A DNA stretch of 64,000 nt from Flavobacterium sp. N502540. Its GTDB lineage: Bacteria > Bacteroidota > Bacteroidia > Flavobacteriales > Flavobacteriaceae. The position numbers and the translations under genes are program-made. The notes under the pieces are model-generated. The model was not told the origin of the DNA. It ran no database searches and was given only the letters and a program-made list of their open reading frames with translations. This document shows positions 35,986 through 44,643 of the stretch, in pieces (position 1 is the stretch's first letter; every line of letters starts with the position of its first letter). The stretch lies in NCBI RefSeq assembly GCF_025947365.1, contig NZ_CP110012.1:2046001-2110000 (forward strand), read 5' to 3'.

Positions 35986-37614
35986 ATGAAAATATCATTT
36001 AAATATATATCTTATTTTTTCCTATTTATTTTAGGATTAAATATGACGCTTACCTCGTGTACGGACGATTTAAACGTGACACCGAAGGATGATGATGAAT
36101 TTCTTTCTGAAGCTTTCTATAAGGATCCGGCTTCATACAAACAGGTATTGGCGAAATTATATGCCGGATTGTATGTAGGAGGAAATGATGGTGATGGTGA
36201 TGCAAATGTACCCGGAAGAAATCCTGATATAGCAGGACTTGGTGGTGATTTTAGTAGTTATTTGAGACTGCTTTTTGTAACACAGGAATTCCCTACTGAC
36301 GAAGCAATTATCGCATGGGCTGATGGTAATTTACCAAGCTTAAATGGACAGACATGGTCGGCAGATAATGAGTTCTTGTATGGAACTTTCTCCAGAGCAT
36401 TTTATCACATTAGTGTTGCCAATGAGTTTTTAAGACAAACTACAGATGATAAATTGACTGCCAGAGGAGTTGATGCTAATTTAAAAGCTCAAATAGCTGC
36501 ATTTAGAGCAGAGGCTCGTTTCTTAAGAGCTTTTTCGTATTACAATCTAATGGACTTGTTTGGGAATGTGCCAATTACAACAGAAAATGACCCTGTAGGA
36601 TTCTTTTATCCGGTACAGAAATCAAGAGCTGAAGTTTTTGCTTTTATCGAATCGGAGTTAAAAGATATCGATGCTGGTCTGGTAGCCTCTAAGCAAAATG
36701 AATATGGAAGAGTAGATAAAACGGCGGCTAAGTTTTTATTAGCACAAATTTATCTGAATTCAAAAGTTTATACAGGAACAGATAGAAATAATGAAGCAGC
36801 AACGGTATGTAAAGATATTATTGATAACTCACAATATACTTTTGCTAACATTCCGTACAAAAATTTATTTTCTGCAGATAATAATAGAAACGGAGCTCAA
36901 AACGAATTTATTTTCCCTGTTGTAAGTGATGGAAATGCGATTAGAGCTACTGGTGGTGGAATGAGTTTTATACTTCATGCTTCTATTGGTGGTAGTATGG
37001 ATGCGGCTGCTCAGGGAATGAATGGTGGCTGGGCAGGAATTAGGACTCGCAGAGAATTTGTTAGTCTTTTTCCTGATGCAACTGCAACAGCTGATAAAAG
37101 AGGAACTTTTTATACTAAAGGACAAAATTTAGATATTGCCAGAGTGGATATTTTTACCGAAGGATATGCAGTTACTAAATATACGAATGTAAATTCTGAT
37201 GGAACTGCAGCACAAAGAAATGATATTCCGGATACGGACTTTCCGATGTATAGATTATCAGATGTCTATTTAATGTATGCTGAAGCTACGGTAAGAGGAG
37301 CAAGTGCGGGTAACATTGGTACGGCTGTAGGATATGTGAATAAAATTAGAACCAGAGCTGGTGCTACAACAATTGCGGCTTCTGATCTGACACTGGACTT
37401 TATCTTAAATGAAAGAGGAAGAGAGTTGTTTTGGGAATGTCACAGGAGAACTGATTTAATTCGTTTTGGAAAATTCACAGGAGGATCTAAGATCTGGCAG
37501 TGGAAAGGTGGAGTTATGAATGGTAGCGCTACAGATCCTTCCAGAGATTTGATGCCAATTCCTTTAAAAACAATTCAGGCAAACCCAACTTTAAAACAAA
37601 ATCCAGGATACTAA
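35986..37614 (+). CDS. susD: SusD/RagB-like starch-binding lipoprotein
   Basis: A 542-residue surface lipoprotein that caps SusC and captures oligosaccharides. The signal LGLNMTLTSC carries the lipobox, and Cys is followed by TDDLN, which fits the acidic export signal for surface display. The helical core shows family words: AFRAEARFLRAFSYYNLMDLFGNVPI (TPR-like), KTAAKFLLAQIYLNS, and the C-terminal LDFILNERGRELFWECHRRTDLIRFGKF, followed by PIPLKTIQANPTLKQNPGY. It follows susC in the same operon. Length is typical. Confidence 0.95.
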   Translation: MKISFKYISYFFLFILGLNMTLTSCTDDLNVTPKDDDEFLSEAFYKDPASYKQVLAKLYAGLYVGGNDGDGDANVPGRNPDIAGLGGDFSSYLRLLFVTQEFPTDEAIIAWADGNLPSLNGQTWSADNEFLYGTFSRAFYHISVANEFLRQTTDDKLTARGVDANLKAQIAAFRAEARFLRAFSYYNLMDLFGNVPITTENDPVGFFYPVQKSRAEVFAFIESELKDIDAGLVASKQNEYGRVDKTAAKFLLAQIYLNSKVYTGTDRNNEAATVCKDIIDNSQYTFANIPYKNLFSADNNRNGAQNEFIFPVVSDGNAIRATGGGMSFILHASIGGSMDAAAQGMNGGWAGIRTRREFVSLFPDATATADKRGTFYTKGQNLDIARVDIFTEGYAVTKYTNVNSDGTAAQRNDIPDTDFPMYRLSDVYLMYAEATVRGASAGNIGTAVGYVNKIRTRAGATTIAASDLTLDFILNERGRELFWECHRRTDLIRFGKFTGGSKIWQWKGGVMNGSATDPSRDLMPIPLKTIQANPTLKQNPGY

Positions 37615-37637
37615 CTAACCTTATAAAAAATAATAAA

Positions 37638-38390
37638 ATGAAAAATATATATAGAATTTTACTTGCATTCGTTGGTGTACTAACGGTATCATGTAATGCG
37701 GATGATGTACAAGACAGACCTGTAATTGAAGCAGTAACCGCACCGGTATTATTAACTCCAAAATCAGATTTTAGCATTGTGCTTCAAAATGCTAATGCAG
37801 CAAATGCAGCAACAACATTTGTATGGGATGATGCTCAGTATAATGGAACTAAGACTGTTGTGACTTATAGTTTGGAAATGGCTGCTGCAGGAACTAACTT
37901 TAAAGCTCCTACAGTAGTGGCTACGACAACCGATAAATTTAAAAGTTTTACGGTTGCAGACCTTAATACAGCTTGTTTAAATGCTGGTTTTGCTCCATTT
38001 AAGGCAGCTCAGATTGATGTACGTGTTAGATCTTCTGTGGGGACAACAGGTTCAGTAAGTCAGGTTTCAAATTCCTATACAATTACAGCAACTCCATACC
38101 CGGCTTGGCCAAATTGGGGTATTATTGGTTCTGCAACTCCTAACGGATGGAATGACCCTGATACCAATTTAGATTATGATTTAGGTACTAAAAAATATTC
38201 TTATGTTGGACCATTAACAGTAGGTGAAATCAAATTTAGACTAGATGATTCATGGGGTACTAATTATGGAGATGATGGAAATGATTTAACATTAGATGCC
38301 GGAGGAGCTAATATTCCTATTACAGTAGCCGGAAATTATACTATTGTTATAGATTTTACTGCAAAAACTTATACTATCAAAAAGAACTAA
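37638..38390 (+). CDS. susE: SusE-like starch-binding lipoprotein
   Basis: A 250-residue surface lipoprotein. The signal ends LTVSC and is followed by NADDVQDRP, again acidic. Residues about 35-150 hold a SusE-type immunoglobulin-like domain (VLLTPKSDFSIVLQNANAANAATTFVWDDAQYNGT). The C-terminal about 85 residues form a starch-binding module (WGIIGSATPNGWNDPDTNLDYDL, FRLDDSWGTNYGDDG). B. thetaiotaomicron SusE and SusF have two and three such modules, so one here is a minimal version. It sits 23 bp after susD. A terminator follows. Confidence 0.9.
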   Translation: MKNIYRILLAFVGVLTVSCNADDVQDRPVIEAVTAPVLLTPKSDFSIVLQNANAANAATTFVWDDAQYNGTKTVVTYSLEMAAAGTNFKAPTVVATTTDKFKSFTVADLNTACLNAGFAPFKAAQIDVRVRSSVGTTGSVSQVSNSYTITATPYPAWPNWGIIGSATPNGWNDPDTNLDYDLGTKKYSYVGPLTVGEIKFRLDDSWGTNYGDDGNDLTLDAGGANIPITVAGNYTIVIDFTAKTYTIKKN

Positions 38391-38403
38391 GTTTTTTTAT
38401 CAT

Positions 38404-38437
38404 AAAGGGGCTATCTGCTATAAGATAGCCCTTTTTT
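38404..38437 (+). terminator. Terminator after susE
   Basis: GGGCTATCT pairs with AGATAGCCC around a 6-nt loop and is followed by six T. It separates susCDE from the amylase gene, so the amylase may be expressed by read-through or from its own start. Confidence 0.85.
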
Positions 38438-38467
38438 AGTCAGACTAACTAACCAATCAACCACATT

Positions 38468-41341
38468 ATGAAAAAAACTTTACTTTTGATCACATTTTTG
38501 TGGTCTGTGGCAACTTTTGCCCAATCGCAAACCGTAAGCCACTCTGTAAGTCCGTCAACTTTTGAAGAGACTACACCCATTACCATCACCATTAACGGTA
38601 CCAGTGTTGATGAAGGCAGCTGGGGAATTACCGACCATTCCTTGTATATGTGGGCCTGGGCTTTTGATACCAACGATACTACTCAGAAGGGAAGTCCGGA
38701 TAATGGTTCCTGGGATGCCTCAAGCGAGGCGAGCAAGTTTGCCTATAATTCGGGTACAGATACGTATACCAAAACCATTACACCAACAGTTTATTACAAT
38801 ACCACAGGGATTGGAAGAATTGGTTTTTTGGTAAAAGCCAAAAACGGAAATGGGGATAAAAAATCGCAGGATATTTTAGTAGAAGTAGGCAGCTTTCAGG
38901 TAAGCCTCACTAGTCCTGCAGAAAATAGTACAACAATTATTGCTTCAGGTGCAAATTTTAATATAGTGGCCACCAATACAAATGGTGTGGCAAGTTACAT
39001 CTTGAAGTCAAACGGAGCGACCATTAATACCAATACAAGTACGGCAAGTTATTCTTATTCTCACTCAAATATTACAAGCAATCAGAGTTATGAACTGAGT
39101 GTGACTCAGGGAGGAACTACTATTGTAAAGAAGTTTTCTGTTGTGGTAAATCCAAATACGGTTTCAGAAGCAATGCCAGCGGGCTTGACAGACGGAATAA
39201 ACTACAATCAGACCGATGCTACAAAAGCAACTTTGGTTTTGGATGCACCCTTAAAAGACTTTGTTTACGTTGCAGGAAGTTTTAACAATTGGCAGCCTTC
39301 ATCGGCTTATGCTATGAAAAAAGACCCTACGTCGGGTAAATTCTGGTTAGAATTGACGGGATTGGTTTCAGGTGTCAATAATACCTATCAATATTGGGTG
39401 GTTGATACAACACCATTGGCTAATTCACCTTCGATGGTTAAAACTGCCGATCCGTATTCTACTTTAGTGTTATCACCTTATGATGATTCTTCTATTCCTT
39501 CAGCTTCTTATCCCAACATGCCTGTTTATCCGGCAGGACAGAATTTTGAAGTTACCGTTCTAAAAACCGGACAAACACCATACAATTGGCAGGTGACCAA
39601 TTTCGTAAAACCCGAAAAAGAAAAGTTAGTAGTTTACGAAGTTTTGGTTCGTGATTTTGATGCAGCCAGAAACTATCAAAGTTTAATAGACCGTATCGAT
39701 TATTTTAAAAATCTTAAAATAAATGCAATCGAATTAATGCCGGTAATGGAGTTCGAAGGCAATGAAAGCTGGGGCTACAATACCTCGTTTCATATGGCTT
39801 TGGATAAATTTTACGGTACTTCAGATAAGTTAAAAGAATTCATTGACTTGTGTCATCAAAATGGAATTGCGGTAATTCTGGACGTTGCTTTAAATCATGC
39901 TTTCGGAAGAAATCCAATGGTGAGAATGTGGATGAATGATCCGGATGGAGATGGTTTTGGTTCGCCAACTGCTGAAAACCCCTATTTTAATACAGTGGCG
40001 AAACATGCTTATAATGTGGGGGAAGATTTCAATCACCAGTCGCTAAAAACGCAGAACTATGTCGATCGTGTTATCAAACAATGGATAGAAGAATATAAAA
40101 TTGATGGTTTCCGTTGGGATTTAACCAAAGGTTTTACGCAAAATTGTACGGCTTCGGATGGAGCCTGTACAGATGCCTATCAACAGGACAGAGTAGACGT
40201 ATTAAAGAAATATGCTGATTATTCATGGAGTTTGGATCCTACACATTATACAATTTTCGAACACCTGGGATCTGATACAGAGGAAAAAGAATGGGCCAAT
40301 TACAGAATTGCTGAAACACCGTCTAAAGGAGTAATGATGTGGGGAAAAATGACAGGGCCCTATAACCAATTGTCAATGGGGTACGCAAGTGAGAGTAATA
40401 TTTCAAGAATGTCCAGCGGAAATCATGGTTTTACCGCAAACCGATTAATGGGATATGCTGAAAGTCATGATGAAGAACGTTTGATGTATAAAAATATACA
40501 ATACGGAAATTCAGGAACGGGATACAATGTAAAAACGTTAGACACTGCATTGTCCAGAATGTCGGCAATTGGTGCCGTTTCATTGTTAGTTCCGGGGCCA
40601 AAAATGATCTGGCATTTTGGAGAATTAGGATGGGAGAACTCTATTTTTACCTGTAACAATAATTCAGTCAATACCGATTTCGATGCCATTGGGGGCGATT
40701 GTAAACTCGATACTAAACCACAGCCTCAATGGGTTAATAACTGGCTGGGTAATTCGGCACGTAGTAAAATTTACAACGACTGGGCAAAGATGATTACCTT
40801 GAAAACAAAAGAGCCTGTGTTTTTGGGAACTCCTGTAATTGCAAATACAAATTCTTTATCAGTTAACATTAAAATTACCAATCCGGCCTTGTCTTCAACT
40901 CAGTTAAAGGATGTTTTAATAGTGGCAAATTTTGATGTTACTGCACAAAATGTTCCAACAGGTTTTCAATATACAGGTACCTGGTATAATTTGATGGACA
41001 ATACTACTATTAATGTTACTGATGTAAACGCTCCCTTAAATCTTCCTGCAGGAGAGTATAGAGTTTATGGCAATAAAGTAGCAAATTTAGCCATTACGGA
41101 TTTTGAAAAAGGAAGTACAGTTCATTTGTATCCCAACCCGGTTACAGATTATTTTACTTTAAATGTGCCAGTGTCAAAAGTTCAGGTGTATGCAGTTTCG
41201 GGTCAATTAGTGAAAAGTTTTAATGCGAAAGGAAATAAGGATTCTCAGTTTGCTGTAAACGATTTGAAAACAGGATTGTACCTTGTGAAAGCAGTTGATG
41301 AGAATGGACATACTCAGATAATGAAGTTTATTAAAAGATAA
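38468..41341 (+). CDS. T9SS-secreted multidomain GH13 amylase
   Basis: A 957-residue secreted enzyme. A signal peptide (SVATFAQ) leads to a beta-rich domain (25-140), an Ig-like segment (150-230), a CBM48/AMPK-type glucan-binding module (FVYVAGSFNNWQPSSAYAMKKD, about 265) and a GH13 barrel. The barrel has VALNHAFG, nucleophile Asp551 in GFRWDLTKG, Glu598 in YTIFEHLGSD and Asp668 in AESHDEERL. The last about 75 residues are a type A T9SS sorting domain (LYPNPVTDYFTLNVP, LVKSFNAKG, KTGLYLVKAV) with a C-terminal IMKFIKR, so the protein is carried across the outer membrane. It starts starch breakdown at the surface, ahead of SusCDE. Confidence 0.94.
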   Translation: MKKTLLLITFLWSVATFAQSQTVSHSVSPSTFEETTPITITINGTSVDEGSWGITDHSLYMWAWAFDTNDTTQKGSPDNGSWDASSEASKFAYNSGTDTYTKTITPTVYYNTTGIGRIGFLVKAKNGNGDKKSQDILVEVGSFQVSLTSPAENSTTIIASGANFNIVATNTNGVASYILKSNGATINTNTSTASYSYSHSNITSNQSYELSVTQGGTTIVKKFSVVVNPNTVSEAMPAGLTDGINYNQTDATKATLVLDAPLKDFVYVAGSFNNWQPSSAYAMKKDPTSGKFWLELTGLVSGVNNTYQYWVVDTTPLANSPSMVKTADPYSTLVLSPYDDSSIPSASYPNMPVYPAGQNFEVTVLKTGQTPYNWQVTNFVKPEKEKLVVYEVLVRDFDAARNYQSLIDRIDYFKNLKINAIELMPVMEFEGNESWGYNTSFHMALDKFYGTSDKLKEFIDLCHQNGIAVILDVALNHAFGRNPMVRMWMNDPDGDGFGSPTAENPYFNTVAKHAYNVGEDFNHQSLKTQNYVDRVIKQWIEEYKIDGFRWDLTKGFTQNCTASDGACTDAYQQDRVDVLKKYADYSWSLDPTHYTIFEHLGSDTEEKEWANYRIAETPSKGVMMWGKMTGPYNQLSMGYASESNISRMSSGNHGFTANRLMGYAESHDEERLMYKNIQYGNSGTGYNVKTLDTALSRMSAIGAVSLLVPGPKMIWHFGELGWENSIFTCNNNSVNTDFDAIGGDCKLDTKPQPQWVNNWLGNSARSKIYNDWAKMITLKTKEPVFLGTPVIANTNSLSVNIKITNPALSSTQLKDVLIVANFDVTAQNVPTGFQYTGTWYNLMDNTTINVTDVNAPLNLPAGEYRVYGNKVANLAITDFEKGSTVHLYPNPVTDYFTLNVPVSKVQVYAVSGQLVKSFNAKGNKDSQFAVNDLKTGLYLVKAVDENGHTQIMKFIKR

Positions 41342-41402
41342 TTGTGCGAATAAGTTTGAAATATACCTTAGGGTAAAAGATTTTTGGTTTTGTTAGTGGT
41401 GA

Positions 41403-41438
41403 AAAGGACTGTCTGTTTTTAGACAGTCCTTTCGTTTT
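41403..41438 (+). terminator. Terminator between convergent genes
   Basis: AAAGGACTGTCT pairs with AGACAGTCCTTT around a 6-nt T-rich loop. A T tract follows after CG, so it ends the amylase transcript; the opposite gene ends next to it. Confidence 0.8.
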
Positions 41439-41666
41439 TTATTGTCTTTTAGTATTGTATTCTCCTGCCACAGCAAAATAGCCAAAAGTGCCTAACCCCA
41501 AAACGATTAATGGAGTGAGAATGAAAAGAATAATGATTCCGAATACAAGATCGTCTTGTTTGTCTGAAAGCAGTTTAGGTAAGCCAAATTCGAAAATGCA
41601 AAAATAAGTCGCTGCAATTGCCAGTATAATCCACAGAACACCTAAAGCTTGTTTGATTGAATTCAT
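41439..41666 (-). CDS. Small two-helix membrane protein (DUF6814-like)
   Basis: A 75-residue protein with two membrane helices (ALGVLWIILAIAATYFCIFEF and FGIIILFILTPLIVLGLGTFGYFAV) joined by a short charged loop (KLLSDKQDDLV). I believe it matches the small DUF6814 family, which is often encoded beside MHS-type transporters in Bacteroidota, but this is from memory. It follows the transporter gene by 10 bp on the same strand, so it may be a small accessory subunit of it. Confidence 0.7.
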   Translation of the reverse strand: MNSIKQALGVLWIILAIAATYFCIFEFGLPKLLSDKQDDLVFGIIILFILTPLIVLGLGTFGYFAVAGEYNTKRQ

Positions 41667-41676
41667 AAATAGTATA

Positions 41677-43173
41677 TTAAAGGTGATTTGTTTTGTTTTT
41701 ATTATCGATGTAAATCATTCCAATTACAAAACATACTGAGGCTATAATAATTGGATACCAAAGCCCGTCAAGATAAAAATCATCTTTTCCGGCAGCTTTA
41801 GCATGAGTTACAAAATAAGTTGAAATTGCCGGGAGTAGTCCGCCAAAAATCCCGTTCCCTACATGATAAGGAAGTGACATCGAAGTATATCTGATTTTAG
41901 TTGGAAACAGTTCCACTAAAAATGCTGCAATAGGGCCGTAAACCATGGTAACAAATAAAACCTGAATGAAAACTAAGAAAATCAAAGTCCATTCATCATT
42001 AGAATTGATATTTATAACAACACTGCTTTGAGATTCTTTTTTATCGGCAAAGTTTGTTTTCTTTTCTGTATACGTAGTTCCGTCAGTATAGGTTTTTGAA
42101 ATAGTGGTAATGGTTTGATTTTCTTTAAAAACAGCTGTATTTGTAGTTGTTTTCTCGGTTATTTCAGTCTTGTGTTTTAGATCGGTTGTGTTGTACATCT
42201 TTTTGTAAATAGGTCTGTAAAACAAAATAGCAAGCAGCATTCCTCCCATCATAATATGTTTTCGTCCGATTTTATCACTCAGCCATCCAAAAAAAATAAA
42301 GAATGGTGTTCCGAACAACAATGCGATTCCCAGTAATTCATCTACTTGTGACGAATTAATATTCATCACTGTTTTCATAAAACTCATAGCATAAAACTGT
42401 CCGGTGTACCAAACCACACCTTGCCCCATAGTGGCGCCGAATAATGCGAGTAAAACAAATTTCAGGTTATATCGATTCCCGAAACTTTCTTTTAAAGGAT
42501 TGGAGCTTGTTGTTCCTTCTTTTTTCGCTTTGGCAAATACAGGAGATTCATCCATATTTTTACGAATCAAATACGAAATTCCAATCATCACAATAGAAAC
42601 CCAAAACGGAACACGCCATCCCCAGGAATCGAAATCCTCGGGCGAAAGAATATTTTTTGTGGCTAATATGACCATCAAAGAAATAAATAAACCAACTGTT
42701 GCGGTAGTTTGAATCCACGAAGTCCAATAACCCTTTTGCTCCGCAGGAGCGTGTTCTGCAACATAAGTAGCCGCCCCGCCATATTCGCCCCCAAGAGCGA
42801 GACCCTGAAGTAAGCGAAGAATTAAGACCAATAAAGGAGCTAAAAAACCAATTGTTTCGTAACTCGGAATACAGCCAATTAAAAAAGTAGAGCCTCCCAT
42901 TAATAAGAGGGTAGCCATAAAAGTATATTTGCGGCCAATGATATCACCAAGTCTTCCGAAGAACAATGCTCCAAAAGGCCGCACTACAAATCCGGCAGCA
43001 AAAGTGGCTAAAGTCGACAAGAATGCAGCAGCAGGATTATCACTGGGAAAGAATTTAGTTGAAATGACGACTGCTAAACTTCCGAAAATATAAAAATCAT
43101 ACCATTCAATCATGGTTCCCATCGATGATGCCGAAATTACTTTCCAGATGCTCTTTGTAGAGGTCTTGCTCAT
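41677..43173 (-). CDS. MHS-family MFS transporter
   Basis: A 498-residue carrier of the metabolite:H+ symporter (ProP/KgtP-like) family. The N-terminal VISASSMGTMIEWYDFYIFGSLAVVI is diagnostic, followed by FVVRPFGALFFGRLGDIIGRKYTF and LILRLLQGLALGGEYGGAATYVAEH. Members carry proline, betaine, ketoglutarate, citrate or similar acids, so the substrate is open. Residues about 325-391 are an unusual Thr/Lys-rich stretch (ITEKTTTNTAVFKEN, TYTDGTTYTEKKTNF) between helices of the second half, about 65 residues longer than ordinary relatives of about 430. A small membrane protein gene follows by 10 bp. Confidence 0.9.
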   Translation of the reverse strand: MSKTSTKSIWKVISASSMGTMIEWYDFYIFGSLAVVISTKFFPSDNPAAAFLSTLATFAAGFVVRPFGALFFGRLGDIIGRKYTFMATLLLMGGSTFLIGCIPSYETIGFLAPLLVLILRLLQGLALGGEYGGAATYVAEHAPAEQKGYWTSWIQTTATVGLFISLMVILATKNILSPEDFDSWGWRVPFWVSIVMIGISYLIRKNMDESPVFAKAKKEGTTSSNPLKESFGNRYNLKFVLLALFGATMGQGVVWYTGQFYAMSFMKTVMNINSSQVDELLGIALLFGTPFFIFFGWLSDKIGRKHIMMGGMLLAILFYRPIYKKMYNTTDLKHKTEITEKTTTNTAVFKENQTITTISKTYTDGTTYTEKKTNFADKKESQSSVVININSNDEWTLIFLVFIQVLFVTMVYGPIAAFLVELFPTKIRYTSMSLPYHVGNGIFGGLLPAISTYFVTHAKAAGKDDFYLDGLWYPIIIASVCFVIGMIYIDNKNKTNHL

Positions 43174-43343
43174 AAGCTGACTTTGTGTACTTGATGGTGA
43201 ATAAAAGTATAAAGTGTTATTTCGCGAATATATAAGATATTTTTTTATTTATTTAATGATTTTTTAACAAAAAGATAATATTTGATAATTATTGTTTTTT
43301 GGGCAGAATAGTTATGAATCAAGAACAAAATTTGAGAAGAAAA

Positions 43344-43540
43344 GGGCTGAAAGCCCGAAAAGCAACAGCATTGTTCGCAGTACTATGAACTAGATTAAGG
43401 CACAGAATTGCCCTGAAAGGGCAAAAGCAAACTTATACATTATAATTTTCAATAAAGAACAAATCGCTCTTTTATAAAATATAACTGAAAATGGTATAAA
43501 TCCAACTTTTTGCGCGTAAGCTTCTGCCCTTTCAGAGCAA
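43344..43540. repeat. REPIN-like element in the 555-bp gene-free stretch
   Basis: Positions 43174-43728 hold no gene. Within them, TTGCCCTGAAAGGGCAAAAG (43408-43428) and its inverse (43520-43540, two mismatches) bracket about 90 bp. A small hairpin GGGCTGAAAGCCC (43344-43356) precedes them. The layout of two inverted palindromic ends resembles REP doublets (REPINs). At 43561-43586 a TTGGAACTTGAAAC-type repeat follows. No transposase is in the window. Confidence 0.6.
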
Positions 43541-43701
43541 CCGCTTACTGTATTAGCTCTTGGAATTCAAAACTTGGAACTTGAAACCGTACTGTGCATG
43601 AAGGATTATACAAGGAACGCAAAGTCTGATCGGAAAGAAAAAAGTTTGTGTTAGAATGTTTATTCTTTTTGGTTTAATTACGAAGGAAAGATAGTAAAAA
43701 C

Positions 43702-43729
43702 AAAAAACCCACTCGGTTGAGTGGGTTTT
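43702..43729 (-). terminator. Terminator of tRNA-Phe
   Basis: CCCACTC pairs with GAGTGGG around GGTT, extended by A/T pairs. On the minus strand a six-T run follows. It begins right at the tRNA 3' end. Confidence 0.85.
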
Positions 43730-43804
43730 GGTGGTACCTCCAGGGATCGAACCAGGGACACATGGATTTTCAGTCCATTGCTCTACCATCTGAGCTAAGG
43801 TACC
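43729..43804 (-). tRNA. tRNA-Phe (GAA)
   Basis: A 76-nt tRNA on the minus strand with encoded CCA (43729-43731). The acceptor arm GGTACCT pairs with AGGTACC, and A is the discriminator base. The anticodon loop is CTGAAAA, with anticodon GAA at 43769-43771. The T-arm holds GGTTCGATCC. The D-arm is TTAGCTCAGATGGTAGAGCAA-like and complete. A terminator follows immediately. Confidence 0.96.
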
Positions 43805-43908
43805 GTGCTGTGCGCATTGCGGGTGCAAAGATAGAATCATTTTTCGTTTATCCAAAACATTTTTTTAAAAAAATCAATTCGTATCTTCGCCTAGCTAAAA
43901 AAACAAAC

Positions 43909-44643
43909 ATGATTTTAACGGTTGATGTTGGAAATACCCGAATTAAAGCTGCTGTATTTGAGGATGGTACTGTTCTTGAAGTTTTTATTTTTGAGAAAAA
44001 TGAACTCGAAAAAAAAATTAAAAAAATTTTAGAAAAATTTCAGAAATGCTCCGATTTGGTTGTTGCATCGGTTGGAAATATCGAAAAACAATCTTTTTTG
44101 AATTTCGAAAAGGATTTAAAAGTTCATTTTTTAACCCATGAGGATGTTTTTCCCTTCACCAATAAATATGCAACTCCAAAAACATTAGGGATAGACCGAA
44201 TGGTTTTGGCGGCCGGAGCAACTTTGAAGTTCCCCGGACAAAACCGATTGGTAATTGATGCCGGAACTTGCATAACCTACGATTTCATCGACGAAAATGA
44301 TAATTATTTAGGAGGAGCCATATCTCCGGGACTGAGATTGCGTTACGAATCTTTGCACAATTTTACAGCCAGACTGCCGTTACTCACTTTAGAGTCTCCG
44401 GATTCTTATATTGGAGATTCCACAAAACAGGCGATTCACTCCGGAGTGGTCAATGGATTCGTCTATGAGATTGATGGTTTTATCGATGAATATCGGGCAA
44501 ACTTTTCAAATTTTATAATAATTTTAACGGGAGGTGATGCAGATTTTTTGGCTAAACGATTAAAAAATACCATATTTGCCAATTCAAATTTCCTTTTGGA
44601 GAGTTTGAACCAAACATTTCAATATAAAATCAACAATGATTAA
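43909..44643 (+). CDS. coaX: Type III pantothenate kinase
   Basis: A 244-residue enzyme that phosphorylates pantothenate, the first step of coenzyme A synthesis. The ASKHA-fold phosphate 1 motif is MILTVDVGNTRIKAAVFEDG at the N terminus, followed by GIDRMVLAAGA, VIDAGTCITYDFID, GGAISPGLRLRYESL and the late ILTGGDADFL. ATG 43909 is the start; an upstream in-frame ORF from 43717 runs antisense through the tRNA and is not real. TATCTTCG at 43882-43889 is a probable -7 element. The next gene overlaps by 8 bp, beginning a cell-envelope operon. Confidence 0.95.
   Translation: MILTVDVGNTRIKAAVFEDGTVLEVFIFEKNELEKKIKKILEKFQKCSDLVVASVGNIEKQSFLNFEKDLKVHFLTHEDVFPFTNKYATPKTLGIDRMVLAAGATLKFPGQNRLVIDAGTCITYDFIDENDNYLGGAISPGLRLRYESLHNFTARLPLLTLESPDSYIGDSTKQAIHSGVVNGFVYEIDGFIDEYRANFSNFIIILTGGDADFLAKRLKNTIFANSNFLLESLNQTFQYKINND

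Noticed and set aside
43717..43908. Upstream extension of the coaX ORF
   Set aside because: It runs antisense through tRNA-Phe. The conserved start of type III pantothenate kinase (MILTVDVGNT) is at 43909 and a -7 promoter element lies between.
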